Shown: one piece after another, positions 18,625 to 26,501 of the stretch
Layout of the letters: every line of letters begins with the position of its first letter
Numbering within the stretch: the stretch's first letter is position 1
Origin: VXNF01 sp965116465
Lineage (GTDB): Bacteria > Actinomycetota > Acidimicrobiia > Acidimicrobiales > CATQHL01
Length of the DNA: 64,000 bases
Reading direction: 5' to 3'
NCBI GenBank assembly: GCA_965116465.1
Contig: OZ220687.1
Location: 3,348,001 to 3,412,000, forward strand
Made by a program: the position numbers and the translations under genes
The notes under the pieces: generated by a model
The model's database searches: none
The model's input: only the letters and a program-made list of their open reading frames with translations
What the model was told of the DNA's origin: nothing

Positions 18625-19785
18625 ATGAGGCTGCCGACCATTCCCGACCTGGGCGACTTGAGCGGCCGCCGCGTGCTGCTGCGCGCCGACCTGAACGTGC
18701 CGCTGCACGGCGGCGAGGTGGCCGACGACACCCGCATCAGGGAGGTCGTCCCGACGATCCGGACGCTTCGGGAGGCCGGAGCCGGCGTGACGCTGTGCAG
18801 TCACCTGGGCCGCCCCCGGGGCCGCCCCGATCCGGCCTTCGACATGGCGCCGGTTCGCCGGCGTCTCGCCGAGTTGGCGCCGGGTGTCGAGCTGCTGGAG
18901 AACCTCCGGTTCGACCCGGGGGAGGAGGCGGGGGATCCGGCTCTGGCCGAGCGCCTCGTCGCCGGCCACGACGTGTTCGTGAGCGACGCCTTCGGTGCCT
19001 GCCACCGCGCCCATGCCTCCATCGTGGGGCCGCCGCGGCTGCTGCCGAGCGCAGCCGGGCTGCTGATGCTGGTCGAGGTGGCGGAGATCCTGAGCCTGCG
19101 GCGGGCGCCGCGGCGACCGTTCGTCGTGGTGTTGGGGGGCGCCAAGATCGCCGACAAGCTCGGCGTGGTGCGGGCGGTTTGCGAGTTGGCCGACACCGTG
19201 CTCGTCGGCGGGGCGATGTGCTTCACGTTCCTGGCGGCCGCCGGCCATCACATCGGCACCTCGCTCTGCGACCCCGACCACCTCGAGGACTGCCGGGCGC
19301 TCCTGGACGGTGGCTTCCCGCTGCGCCTGCCGGAGGATCTGGTCGGCCTTGGCCCGGGTGGCCGGCTCGGCGACCCGTCCGCGGGCGGCGCGGTACGGCA
19401 GTTCGGCAGCGACCTGCCCGACGGCTGGCTCGGGACCGACATCGGCCCGGGCACGGCGGCCTTCTTCGCCGACACGATCCTGGACGCGGGGACGGTCTTC
19501 TGGAACGGCCCTATGGGCGCCTTCGAGGATCCGCGGTTCGCCGCCGGCACGATCACCATCGCCGAGGCCTTGGCCGAGACCCGTGCGCACACCATCGTCG
19601 GGGGCGGCGACAGCGGGGCCGCGCTGACGTCGATGGGCCTGGGCCGCTCGGTGAGCCATCTCTCCACCGGCGGCGGGGCCTCGTTGGAGTTGCTGGAGCG
19701 CGGCGACCTGCCGGGCCTGGCCGCGCTGCGCGAGTCCGCCGAGCGCCTGTCGCTGCCGACCCGCGAGGTGGAGGAACGTGACTAG
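18625..19785 (+). CDS. pgk: Phosphoglycerate kinase
   Basis: This enzyme transfers phosphate from 1,3-bisphosphoglycerate to ADP, the first ATP-yielding step of glycolysis. The 386-aa product shows the substrate-binding LLRADLNVPL near residue 20, SHLGRPRGRPDP near 60, the hinge-region GGAKIADKLGVV near 175, and the nucleotide-site GGGDSGAAL with STGGGASLELLERG at the C-terminus. The start is ATG 18625, with GGCGGGG 8 nt upstream. GTG 18616 is in frame but too far from a ribosome site. It lies 36 bp after gap. Confidence 0.97.
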   Translation: MRLPTIPDLGDLSGRRVLLRADLNVPLHGGEVADDTRIREVVPTIRTLREAGAGVTLCSHLGRPRGRPDPAFDMAPVRRRLAELAPGVELLENLRFDPGEEAGDPALAERLVAGHDVFVSDAFGACHRAHASIVGPPRLLPSAAGLLMLVEVAEILSLRRAPRRPFVVVLGGAKIADKLGVVRAVCELADTVLVGGAMCFTFLAAAGHHIGTSLCDPDHLEDCRALLDGGFPLRLPEDLVGLGPGGRLGDPSAGGAVRQFGSDLPDGWLGTDIGPGTAAFFADTILDAGTVFWNGPMGAFEDPRFAAGTITIAEALAETRAHTIVGGGDSGAALTSMGLGRSVSHLSTGGGASLELLERGDLPGLAALRESAERLSLPTREVEERD

Positions 19786-19872
19786 CCGCGGGACCGTGGA
19801 ATGTTCGGGACCGCGCCGGTCTCCGCTAGACATCGGTGGCGGGATCCGACGGTTCGATCAGGAGGTGCAGCC

Positions 19873-20655
19873 GTGACCAGCGCTCGCCGGCCGCTCATCA
19901 GCGGCAACTGGAAGATGCATCTCAACCACTTCGAGGCCATCAGCCTGGTGCAGAAGCTGTCGTACGCCCTGGCGGACGCCGACTACGCGGCCGTCGACGT
20001 GTGCGTGCACCCGCCGTTCACCGACCTCCGTTCGGTGCAGACGGTGCTGGACATCGATGACATTCCCATCCTGCTGGGAGCCCAGCACTGCCACGACGAG
20101 GATTCCGGGGCGTTCACCGGGGAGGTGTCGCCGGCGATGCTGGCCAAGCTGCAGGTGCGCTACGTGATCGTGGGGCACTCCGAGCGCCGGGCACTGTTCG
20201 GCGAGACCGACGAGGGGGTCAACAGCAAGGTCCGCGCCGTGCTGCGCCACGGTATGACGCCGATCCTGGCGGTGGGGGAGACGCTCGAGCAACGGGAGGC
20301 CGGCGCCACCACCGAGGTGGTGCTGGGCCAGCTCACCGCCGGCATGGCCGGCCTGAAGCGGGAGCAGGCGGCCGGTCTCGTGGTGGCGTATGAGCCGGTG
20401 TGGGCGATCGGTACGGGCCGGGTGGCGAGCCCCGGCGACGCCCAGGAGGTGTGCGCCGAGATCCGTCGGCGGATCGGCGAGTCCTTCGGCGCGGCCGCGG
20501 CGGAGGGCGTGCGCATCCAGTACGGCGGTTCGGTGAAGCCGGTCAACGCCGCCGCGCTCATGGCCGAGCCGGACATCGACGGTGCCCTGGTCGGCGGGGC
20601 GAGCCTCGACGCCGACGACTTCGCCCGCATCGTGCAGTACCGCCTCGCGACCTGA
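19873..20655 (+). CDS. tpiA: Triosephosphate isomerase
   Basis: This enzyme interconverts dihydroxyacetone phosphate and glyceraldehyde 3-phosphate. The 260-aa TIM barrel has SGNWKMH at the N-terminus (Asn and Lys of the active site), the electrophilic His region VIVGHSERR, the catalytic Glu in AYEPVWAIGTG and the phosphate loop QYGGSVKP. GTG 19873 sits 6 nt after AGGAGGTG. It lies 87 bp after pgk and 45 bp before secG. Confidence 0.98.
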   Translation: MTSARRPLISGNWKMHLNHFEAISLVQKLSYALADADYAAVDVCVHPPFTDLRSVQTVLDIDDIPILLGAQHCHDEDSGAFTGEVSPAMLAKLQVRYVIVGHSERRALFGETDEGVNSKVRAVLRHGMTPILAVGETLEQREAGATTEVVLGQLTAGMAGLKREQAAGLVVAYEPVWAIGTGRVASPGDAQEVCAEIRRRIGESFGAAAAEGVRIQYGGSVKPVNAAALMAEPDIDGALVGGASLDADDFARIVQYRLAT

Positions 20656-20700
20656 CCCTCCAGGCCCGGAGAGACGCCCGGCGCTGGTATCGTTCCTGCG

Positions 20701-20931
20701 ATGTTCATCCTGGCGCTCGTCCTTCATGTCGTGACCACCGTCGGCGTCGTCCTGCTGGTGCTGCTGCACAGCGGGCGCGGCGGCGGCCTCTCGGACATGT
20801 TCGGCGGCGGTCTCGGTGCCTCGGCGGCCGGCTCCACGGTCATTGAGAAGAACCTGGACCGCATCACCATCGTGGCGGCGCTGATCTTCGGCTTCGTCAC
20901 GCTGGCGCTCGCCCTGATGATGGACACCTGA
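20701..20931 (+). CDS. secG: SecG preprotein translocase subunit
   Basis: SecG is the small accessory subunit of the SecYEG channel. The 76-aa product has two hydrophobic helices (residues about 2-21 and 54-73) joined by the diagnostic glycine-rich loop SGRGGGLSDMFGGG. Its position after tpiA is conserved in many Gram-positive bacteria. ATG 20701 is the only sensible start. Confidence 0.93.
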   Translation: MFILALVLHVVTTVGVVLLVLLHSGRGGGLSDMFGGGLGASAAGSTVIEKNLDRITIVAALIFGFVTLALALMMDT

Positions 20932-20953
20932 GCCGGCATCGACCGGCACCCCC

Positions 20954-21039
20954 GTCGGAGTGGCGGAATTTGGTAGACGCGCATGGTTGAGGGCCATGTG
21001 CCCGCTAAGGGCGTGGGGGTTCAAGTCCCCCCTCCGACA
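20954..21039 (+). tRNA. tRNA-Leu (GAG)
   Basis: An 86-nt class II tRNA. Acceptor arms GTCGGAG and CTCCGAC pair fully. The anticodon stem CATGG/CCATG encloses loop TTGAGGG (anticodon GAG). There is a long variable arm (TGCCC...GGGCG), and the T arm is GGGGG-TTCAAGT-CCCCC. The discriminator is A, and CCA is not encoded. It marks the left edge of a remnant integrated element. Confidence 0.95.
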
Positions 21040-21217
21040 CCCCGGACCAGTGATCAAATAGCCTCTGACCTGCGTAAACAGTGATCTAGGCGGATCTCGT
21101 TATTACCCAGGGTATCGCTCTCGTCGGGAGTGGAGAGGGCGAATTCACCGCCCGCCACGGCCAGCGTGCGAGCGAAGAATCCAGGGCCTCCTACAGAACC
21201 GGCGGCGGTCTCGACAT

Positions 21218-21397
21218 TCAGGCTGCAGGTCGACTCGCCAGCCAGGCCTCGATGTCGCCGCGGCGCCAGCCCACAGCTCGGGCGCCGAGCTTGACGGGTC
21301 TGGGGAACTCGCCGCGGCCGATCATCTCGTAGATGGTCGATCTGGAGATGCCGCAGGCGGCGACGACCGCCGGGAGTCGGTAGATCTCGGGCTTCAT
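21218..21397 (-). CDS. AlpA-like helix-turn-helix regulator/excisionase
   Basis: This 59-aa protein has the full AlpA/MerR-like winged-helix pattern: YRLPAVVAACGISRSTIYEMI, then GEFPRPVKLG and a final WRRGDIEAWLASR. Such proteins serve phages and integrated elements as excisionases or activators of integrase genes. ATG 21397 follows GGAGG at 5 nt. It lies just past tRNA-Leu, where an integrase would be expected, but none is adjacent. The 178 bp between the tRNA and its stop contain no recognised gene. A weak paralogue lies at 22488-22730. Confidence 0.82.
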   Translation of the reverse strand: MKPEIYRLPAVVAACGISRSTIYEMIGRGEFPRPVKLGARAVGWRRGDIEAWLASRPAA

Positions 21398-21943
21398 GGA
21401 GACCTCCGGGGGCGCTGCGATTGCAGCCGGTAGGTGCAGGTCACGGGATATTGGGATGGCGCTCCTTGCGTCTGTGGATAGCTGATCGCAGGGTGAGGCG
21501 AGAAGTTCGGCGACGGGTGCTGGCCATTCCGTAGGTCTGACGTGGGACCTTCCCTCGTCGCTGTCGTGCCCGTGACGCCCAGCTGTCGGCGGCCATGAGA
21601 TCCTGCCCGGTGGCGGCCATGAGATCCTGCCCGGTGGCGGCCATGTAGCTGCCCGCTGGCGGCCAGCGGTTCTGCCCAGCGGCGGCCAACAGAGTTGCCC
21701 GCGTTGAAGTCCATGTCCGGGACACTCGGGAACTCTGTGTATCGGGCGTGATGTGAGGGTCCGCAGCTGCGCGACGCGAGGCTCAGTTGGCGCTCAGGTC
21801 CGCGTTCAGGTCGCGGACTGTTGAACAGGCCGACCTATCGTGGGCAGCCGGCGACGCTGTCGAAGAGGCCTCCGTCCGCTCCGATCTGTGTCGGCGGCGA
21901 GCCGAATTCATGCCACAGTGGGTCGACTTCGTGGGACAGCCTG
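21398..21943. other. Non-coding stretch with short tandem repeats
   Basis: This 546-bp interval shows no convincing gene. Its centre (21590-21703) is a tandem array, followed by TGTCCGGGACA at about 21714. Similar short repeats occur at the ends of IS21-like elements, so this may be the scar of a lost insertion; that is inference. Confidence 0.4.
21590..21703. repeat. Degenerating 22-24 bp tandem repeat, five units
   Basis: Units start at 21590, 21614, 21638, 21660 and 21683. Each begins CGGCCA and has a TGCCC core. The first two are identical 24-mers and the later ones drift. The array has no uniform spacers, so it is not a CRISPR. Confidence 0.8.
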
Positions 21944-22519
21944 ATGAATGATCCGACATTCGAGGAGATGGTCGAACTCGTTCGCGAGCTTTACATCGAC
22001 GACGCCCCGACGTCGCCGGCGGAATCTCTCAGAGACTTCTATCTCTCGACGGTCGGGGAACTGCGCGCCGACCTGCTCGCCGGACTGATCGAACGTTCCG
22101 AGGATTCCAAGCTCGAATGGGACGCTGTCGCCTTGATCGCGCAGCAAGCGCTCCGCTCGGGTGAACGTCTCCCCCAAGCCTTAGCCGACTGGGTCGCTGA
22201 TGTTCTCGCCGGCGACCTGCCCCGGCCGACTACGGGGGCACAGTCCACGGCGTATCGGGACTTCAGATGGCGGCTCGCCATACGCCACCTGCAGAACGCG
22301 TTCGGTTTGGCGCCTACGCGTAACGCGACATCCGACGCGGACTGCGGATGCGATGTCGTCGCTGAGGCGGCACGCGAGGTACAAGACCGTCGAAGCCGTG
22401 TGGAGCGGACGGGGCGAGTTCTTCCGCCCGTCCTGACGGACTTCGGATTCCGGCAGGATGCGCCCTCGTGGGAACGGGTGCGACGATATGGGCATGCACT
22501 CGAATGCCCGGCAAGCTGA
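21944..22519 (+). pseudogene. Hypothetical island protein, probably frameshifted near 22375
   Basis: I do not recognise the family. As written, ATG 21944 gives 191 aa. The first 145 residues look coherent and acidic, with DWVADVLAGDLPRPTTGAQS and FRWRLAIRHLQNAFGLAPTRN. After CDVVAEAAR (near 22375) the composition turns basic and erratic, while the +1 frame reads RYKTVEAVWSGRGEFFRPS and stops at 22434-22436. That alternative ends before the next gene, whereas the written frame overlaps it by 32 bp. A one-base indel is the simplest explanation. It sits between the two AlpA-like genes and is likely part of the same mobile cargo. Confidence 0.5.
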
Positions 22520-22730
22520 TCACCTCCAGTCCCTCCGCCAAGTCGAAGCGCGAACCGGCCTATGTCGGAGTTCGCTCGACCGGTTGATGGCGGCGGGATC
22601 GTTCCTCCGGCCGGCCCGCGTCTGCGAGCGCTCTGTTGGCTGGCGGGCCAGTGGAATCGACGCGTGGCTCCGGAGTCGTCTGCGCGCCGAGGCGTTGCAG
22701 CGCCGGCGCTCAGGATTCGGCGCCAACTAG
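22488..22730 (+). CDS. AlpA-like DNA-binding protein, divergent
   Basis: This 80-aa product repeats the AlpA pattern of the gene at 21218 in a diverged form: LRQVEARTGLCRSSLDRLM, then SFLRPARV and VGWRASGIDAWLRSRL. Shared positions are RS, a FxRP segment, VGWR, and I-x-AWLxSR. It ends 12 nt before the NYN gene, so it may be the transcriptional partner of that gene. ATG 22488 and ATG 22494 are both possible starts. Confidence 0.65.
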   Translation: MGMHSNARQADHLQSLRQVEARTGLCRSSLDRLMAAGSFLRPARVCERSVGWRASGIDAWLRSRLRAEALQRRRSGFGAN

Positions 22731-22742
22731 CGTTCTGAGACC

Positions 22743-23411
22743 ATGCCACCAGATTTCCCGGCCAAGGCAGCAAGACGATCCCGGACCATCGTGTACATCG
22801 ACGGGTTCAACTTCTTCCACGGCGCGGTGAAGGGAACTCAGTACAAGTGGCTCGACATCATGGCGCTGTGCCAACGCCTGCTGCCACGCGATGAAATCGT
22901 CAAGATCCGCTATTTCACGTCTCGGACGAGTGCCCGCCCCGGCGACCCCCGACAACCGGTTCGCCAGGAGACGTATCTGCGGGCTCTCGCCACTCTGCCG
23001 CTTGTCGAGATCCACTTCGGCCACTTTGTGACTCGGCCTGTTCGGCTGCCGCGAGCAAACCCGCAGCCCGGCGAATCGCGGACTGTCGAGGTGCTCCGGA
23101 CCGAAGAGAAGGGCTCCGATGTCAACTTGGCCACCTACCTCCTGCTGGACGCGTTCAAGGGTCATTGCGATACGGCAGTGGTAGTCAGCAACGACTCGGA
23201 CCTGGCTCAAGCCATCGATGTCGCCCAATCAGAACTTGGCATCAAGGTGGGCATCATCAATCCGCATCCTCGGAAGCGCCGATCCTATGAACTCCAGGGG
23301 CTCGACTGTCAGTTCTACAAGCAGGTCCCCCGCGAATTGCTGGCTCAGACGCAGTTGCCGGACGTCGTGTACGACTCGACGGGGCCGATCCGCAAGCCTG
23401 ACTGCTGGTAG
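22743..23411 (+). CDS. NYN-domain (PIN-like) putative ribonuclease
   Basis: The 222-aa product has the acidic motifs of the NYN/LabA-like branch of PIN-fold nucleases: IVYIDGFNFFHG (Asp near residue 19), EEKGSDVNLATYLLLDA (about 122-138) and VVVSNDSDLAQAI (about 147-159). These would place three or four carboxylates around a metal for RNA cleavage. No extra domain is evident. It lies in the remnant island directly after an AlpA-like gene and is followed by a strong terminator. The substrate is unknown; tRNA or phage RNA would fit the context. Confidence 0.82.
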   Translation: MPPDFPAKAARRSRTIVYIDGFNFFHGAVKGTQYKWLDIMALCQRLLPRDEIVKIRYFTSRTSARPGDPRQPVRQETYLRALATLPLVEIHFGHFVTRPVRLPRANPQPGESRTVEVLRTEEKGSDVNLATYLLLDAFKGHCDTAVVVSNDSDLAQAIDVAQSELGIKVGIINPHPRKRRSYELQGLDCQFYKQVPRELLAQTQLPDVVYDSTGPIRKPDCW

Positions 23412-23417
23412 AACGCT

Positions 23418-23443
23418 CGAAGGCCCGCCGAAGCGGGCCTTCG
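23418..23443 (+). terminator. Stem-loop terminator after the NYN gene
   Basis: An 11-bp perfect stem with a stable CGAA tetraloop begins 6 nt after the stop codon. The arms are CGAAGGCCCGC and its complement. There is no T-run. Confidence 0.7.
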
Positions 23444-23479
23444 CCCAGCCACCGAAGCGGCTAGGGGGATATGCCGTCA

Positions 23480-23499
23480 TCGTACCCCATGGGGTACGA
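23480..23499. promoter_or_regulatory. Perfect 20-bp palindrome in a gene-free stretch
   Basis: TCGTACCCCATGGGGTACGA is fully self-complementary, and a partial third arm (gaccccat) follows at 23498-23505. It lies in the otherwise featureless 23444-23722 interval between the NYN gene and the HigA-like gene. It may be a protein-binding site or part of an attachment site. No owner gene can be named. Confidence 0.4.
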
Positions 23500-23722
23500 C
23501 CCCATCAACATCGACAACCGCCAGCGTCAAGGCCGCCGCCCGACAGCGCCGTCGAAGCAAGCCCGATGGCCGGAGGTGCTCCTGGGGATTACGCGCCGTC
23601 GCGTCGTGGAGCGGCTTGCGCATCGTTGTGTGACATGGCGGTCGGGCATGCACGATTGTGGGCAACATTGAAGGGGTCGAAGCGGTTCCCAGGCGGGCGA
23701 ATGAGTAGTCTCTGTCTGGCTT

Positions 23723-24070
23723 CTAGGCGTTGGCGCCGATGCGGATGGGAATGGCGGTTTCTGCCTCGCCGTCGTCGAAGATGGCGAGGATTTGGAGTCG
23801 GGCGCCGAGGCTGTCGAGGTAGCTGCGCAGGGTTGACACTTTCACGTCCTCGCCGCGTTCGAGTTGGGAGACGGCCGGTTGGCTGATGCCTAGTTCGGCG
23901 GCGAGGTCGGTCTGGGAGCGCTCGAGGGAGCGGCGCAGTTCGTGCAGGCCGATGTCTGCGAGGGTGTCGAGCCGGAGGGCGGCGAGGCGCTCGGCGGCGC
24001 CGGGCCGCGCGGCAACCCGGTCGTGAAGCTTCTGGTACTTGGCGGTGCTTGGCATGGTGCTGCTGTCCAT
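23723..24070 (-). CDS. HigA-like XRE antitoxin
   Basis: This 115-aa product has an XRE-type helix-turn-helix at residues about 45-95 (LRRSLERSQTDLAAELGISQPAVSQLERGED). It neutralises the adjacent toxin and probably represses the operon. The N-terminal 40 residues are basic and helical. ATG 24070 and ATG 24055 are both possible. It follows the toxin by 18 bp, the inverted order typical of higBA. Confidence 0.85.
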   Translation of the reverse strand: MDSSTMPSTAKYQKLHDRVAARPGAAERLAALRLDTLADIGLHELRRSLERSQTDLAAELGISQPAVSQLERGEDVKVSTLRSYLDSLGARLQILAIFDDGEAETAIPIRIGANA

Positions 24071-24088
24071 TCGTGTGTCGTCTTGTGT

Positions 24089-24466
24089 CTATGTCTCGTC
24101 ATCGAGGAGTCCTTCTACTCGTAGTTCCTCGAGGTGGGTGTCGTAGAGGTCGTCGGCTCGGGGGATCGCCCAGTTGTGCCACTCCTGCCAGCGGCCCGAC
24201 TTGTCGCCGCCGAGCAGGAGGATGGCGTGGCGCCGCGGGTCGAAGGCGAAGAGCACTCGTAGTGCTCCGGCCTTGGACACGCGGAGTTCTTTCATGTTGG
24301 CGTGTCGTGACGAGGTGATGTCCCCGACGACGGGGCGGCGCAGGCTGGGGCCGACCTCGGCGAGCAGCATGACCCGGTCATCGAGTGCTTCCTGCTGCTC
24401 GGGGGTCAAGCCGTCCCACCATTCGCCGAACTCGTCGGTGTACTCGACTTCCCACACACCAACCAC
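24089..24466 (-). CDS. HigB/RelE-superfamily toxin
   Basis: This 125-aa product matches the phage-derived Gp49-like HigB group: VEYTDEFGEWWDGLT, KELRVSKAGALRVLFAFDPRRHAILLLGGDKSG (core R-V-L-F and G-G-D-K), then a C-terminal helix. Such toxins cleave mRNA on the ribosome. The written start is GTG 24466. GTG 24457 is as likely, since TATAGT lies 7 nt before it, which fits a leaderless transcript. It forms an operon with the HigA-like gene. Confidence 0.83.
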   Translation of the reverse strand: MVGVWEVEYTDEFGEWWDGLTPEQQEALDDRVMLLAEVGPSLRRPVVGDITSSRHANMKELRVSKAGALRVLFAFDPRRHAILLLGGDKSGRWQEWHNWAIPRADDLYDTHLEELRVEGLLDDET

Positions 24467-24507
24467 TATAAGTTAGATATTGTAGAAGTGCGAGCTTATG
24501 ATCCTGG

Positions 24508-24624
24508 TTACTCGGTGGTGAGGTACTTGGCCCAGCGGTCCATGACCTCGCGGCGGGTTCGGAGGAGGTTGCTGCGTTGCTGGGCACCGGTGCGGGGCAG
24601 CGCGGCGGCGATCGATGGTGGCCG
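24508..24624 (-). pseudogene. C-terminal remnant of a phage-type tyrosine integrase
   Basis: The minus frame ending at TAA 24508-24510 reads QQRSNLLRTRREVMDRWAKYL, which resembles the last residues of phage integrases (pattern YxRSDLxxxRRxxMxxWAxYL). The frame is closed upstream by the TGA of the ThDP enzyme gene, so no catalytic domain remains. It marks the right side of the remnant element that begins at tRNA-Leu. The call rests on a short pattern match. Confidence 0.5.
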
Positions 24625-24627
24625 GGC

Positions 24628-26316
24628 TCAGGAGGGGATGAGGCCGTCCTGGGGCAAGGTCCAGGGCAACGAGGGCACGTGCGCCAGCAGCTTGGCGCGG
24701 GGGAGTTCGACGTGGCCGATGGGGACGTCGATGATCACCGGTGCGCGGCGCTCGAGAGCTTCGGGGATCAGCCGGGCCAGCTCCAGAGGGTCATCCGCCC
24801 GGAGTCCGACCGCACCGAACGATTCGGCGAACGCCACGAGGTCGGGGTTGTGGAGATCGGTCTCGTAGGTGCCGTCGAAGAACTCGGTCAGATCGCGGGC
24901 GACGTTGCCGTAGGAGTCATTCCTGAAGACGACGGTGACCACACCGAGCCCGTACTTGACCGCCGTCGAGAGTTCGGACGCGTTGAACATGAACCCGCCG
25001 TCGCCGACGACGCAGACCACGGGGTCGTCCGGTCGGGCCACCTGTGCGCCGAGCGCCGTCGGGAACGAGTAGCCGAGGTTGAAGGCGTACCCGGAGTCCA
25101 CGTACGTCTTCGGGTGGTGCACCTGGAAATGTGTGCGGGCGTAGTAGCCGAACTGCGTCACGCCCCACACGACACAGGCCTCCTCCGGGATCCCGCTCTG
25201 GAGCGCCTCCAGGATCGGATACTGGGGCTCTTTGAACTTGATGTCGAAGTACGCGATCAGCCGGCGGGCGGCCGTGACCGCCTCGGCGGGTGACGGGCGG
25301 TCCCCGGCGCCCGCCTCGGCGAGGTGGGGCAGGAGAGCCTCGATGGTCGCCCTGGCGTCGCCGTGCAGGGGGAGGGTGTTGGCCTGGATGCGCGTCAGCT
25401 CGGTGTCGTCGATGTTGATGTTCACGAGCGTCGACGACTCGCCGGCCGGATTACCCATCGAGAATCGCGCCCCGATCCCGATGACCACGTCGGCGGACTG
25501 CATCACGTCGTAGAGCTGGTTCATCTCGAACCTCTCACCCTCCGGGCTGACGCACGAGCCGTAGGACAGCGGGTGACGGTCGGGAATGGTTCCCTTCCCC
25601 CCTCCGGAGGTGACCACGGGGATGTTCGTCGCCTCGGCCAGAGCGACGAGAGCATCCTCCGCATCCGAGCGCGCCACCCCGCCCCCCGCGTAGATCAGCG
25701 GCAGGCGGGACGCGGCGATCACGCCGGCGGCCTCTCGCAGCCGCTCCGGGTCCGGCACGATGCGCACGACGGGCGCCGGATCCCTCAACTGGACCTCCTC
25801 GCGCTCCACCGAAGCCTCCGGCGGGATCTCGATCAGCGCGGGACGGGGGCGCCCCGTGCGCATCTGCCTGAATGCCTCGGAAACCGTCAGGGGGATGTCC
25901 CGAGGCCGGAGCGCCCGCTGACGCCACTTGGTCACGGGTCGCACCACGTCGGGCTGGTCCACGATCTCGTGCACGCCGCCGAGATTCCTGTCGATCTGGC
26001 CGCGGGGAATCTGACCGGCGATGACGAGCACAGGGGACGAGCGGGAGTACGCGGTCGCGAGTCCGGCGGCGGCGTTGTACAGGCCCACGCCCGGTACGAC
26101 CAGGGCCACGCCCGGCCTCCCCGACACGCGGGCGTAGCCGTCGGCCATGTACGTCGCGGCCTGCTCGTGGCGGGTGGTGATCATACGAATGCGGGGGTCA
26201 TCGCGCAGCGCCGCCACGATGCCGTAGATCTGCACACCCGGGAGGCCGAAGACGACCTCGACGCCTTCGTTGATGAGCGACTTGACGAGGGCCTCGCCCC
26301 CACTCATCTTCACCAT
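24628..26316 (-). CDS. ThDP-dependent enzyme, acetolactate synthase-like
   Basis: This 562-aa product has the three-domain fold of the acetolactate synthase/benzoylformate decarboxylase superfamily. The activating Glu lies in TTRHEQAA (about residue 50). The ThDP/Mg motif is GDGGFMFNASELSTAVK ending near FRNDSYGN. A VPGVGLYNAA segment replaces the usual GPG. The start is ATG 26316, with GAGGA upstream; ATG 26340 overlaps a divergent region. No regulatory small subunit (ilvN) is nearby, so it probably acts on a 2-oxoacid or oxalyl-CoA-type substrate in catabolism. The specific reaction cannot be read from the sequence. Confidence 0.85.
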   Translation of the reverse strand: MVKMSGGEALVKSLINEGVEVVFGLPGVQIYGIVAALRDDPRIRMITTRHEQAATYMADGYARVSGRPGVALVVPGVGLYNAAAGLATAYSRSSPVLVIAGQIPRGQIDRNLGGVHEIVDQPDVVRPVTKWRQRALRPRDIPLTVSEAFRQMRTGRPRPALIEIPPEASVEREEVQLRDPAPVVRIVPDPERLREAAGVIAASRLPLIYAGGGVARSDAEDALVALAEATNIPVVTSGGGKGTIPDRHPLSYGSCVSPEGERFEMNQLYDVMQSADVVIGIGARFSMGNPAGESSTLVNINIDDTELTRIQANTLPLHGDARATIEALLPHLAEAGAGDRPSPAEAVTAARRLIAYFDIKFKEPQYPILEALQSGIPEEACVVWGVTQFGYYARTHFQVHHPKTYVDSGYAFNLGYSFPTALGAQVARPDDPVVCVVGDGGFMFNASELSTAVKYGLGVVTVVFRNDSYGNVARDLTEFFDGTYETDLHNPDLVAFAESFGAVGLRADDPLELARLIPEALERRAPVIIDVPIGHVELPRAKLLAHVPSLPWTLPQDGLIPS

Positions 26317-26501
26317 CACCAGCGATCCTCGTCGTGTCAACAGTTTCCGGTCTGATCGAAACTACCGCCCCGGCGCAGGAAGCGCTGCTCGACGCGGCTC
26401 ACCGACATGAGGCTTTCCTGGCACCGGACCCAGCCGATGGTGACGCAGCACGCCGAGCGGCGCGGATGGGCGAAAATGCGGTTCGTAGACTGCGAGGGGT
26501 G

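Noticed and set aside
21040..21217. Small open frame of about 57 codons between tRNA-Leu and the AlpA-like gene (minus strand)
   Set aside because: It lacks a start codon with ribosome site and matches no family I know.
21590..21703. Possible CRISPR array
   Set aside because: Units abut one another, there are no spacers and no cas genes are present.
24628..26316. Biosynthetic acetolactate synthase (ilvB)
   Set aside because: No ilvN or ilvC is adjacent and the neighbours are catabolic, so the specific name is not supported.
26327..26332. TTGACA as a -35 box for the ThDP enzyme gene
   Set aside because: The start codon follows too closely for a -10 element in the right place.
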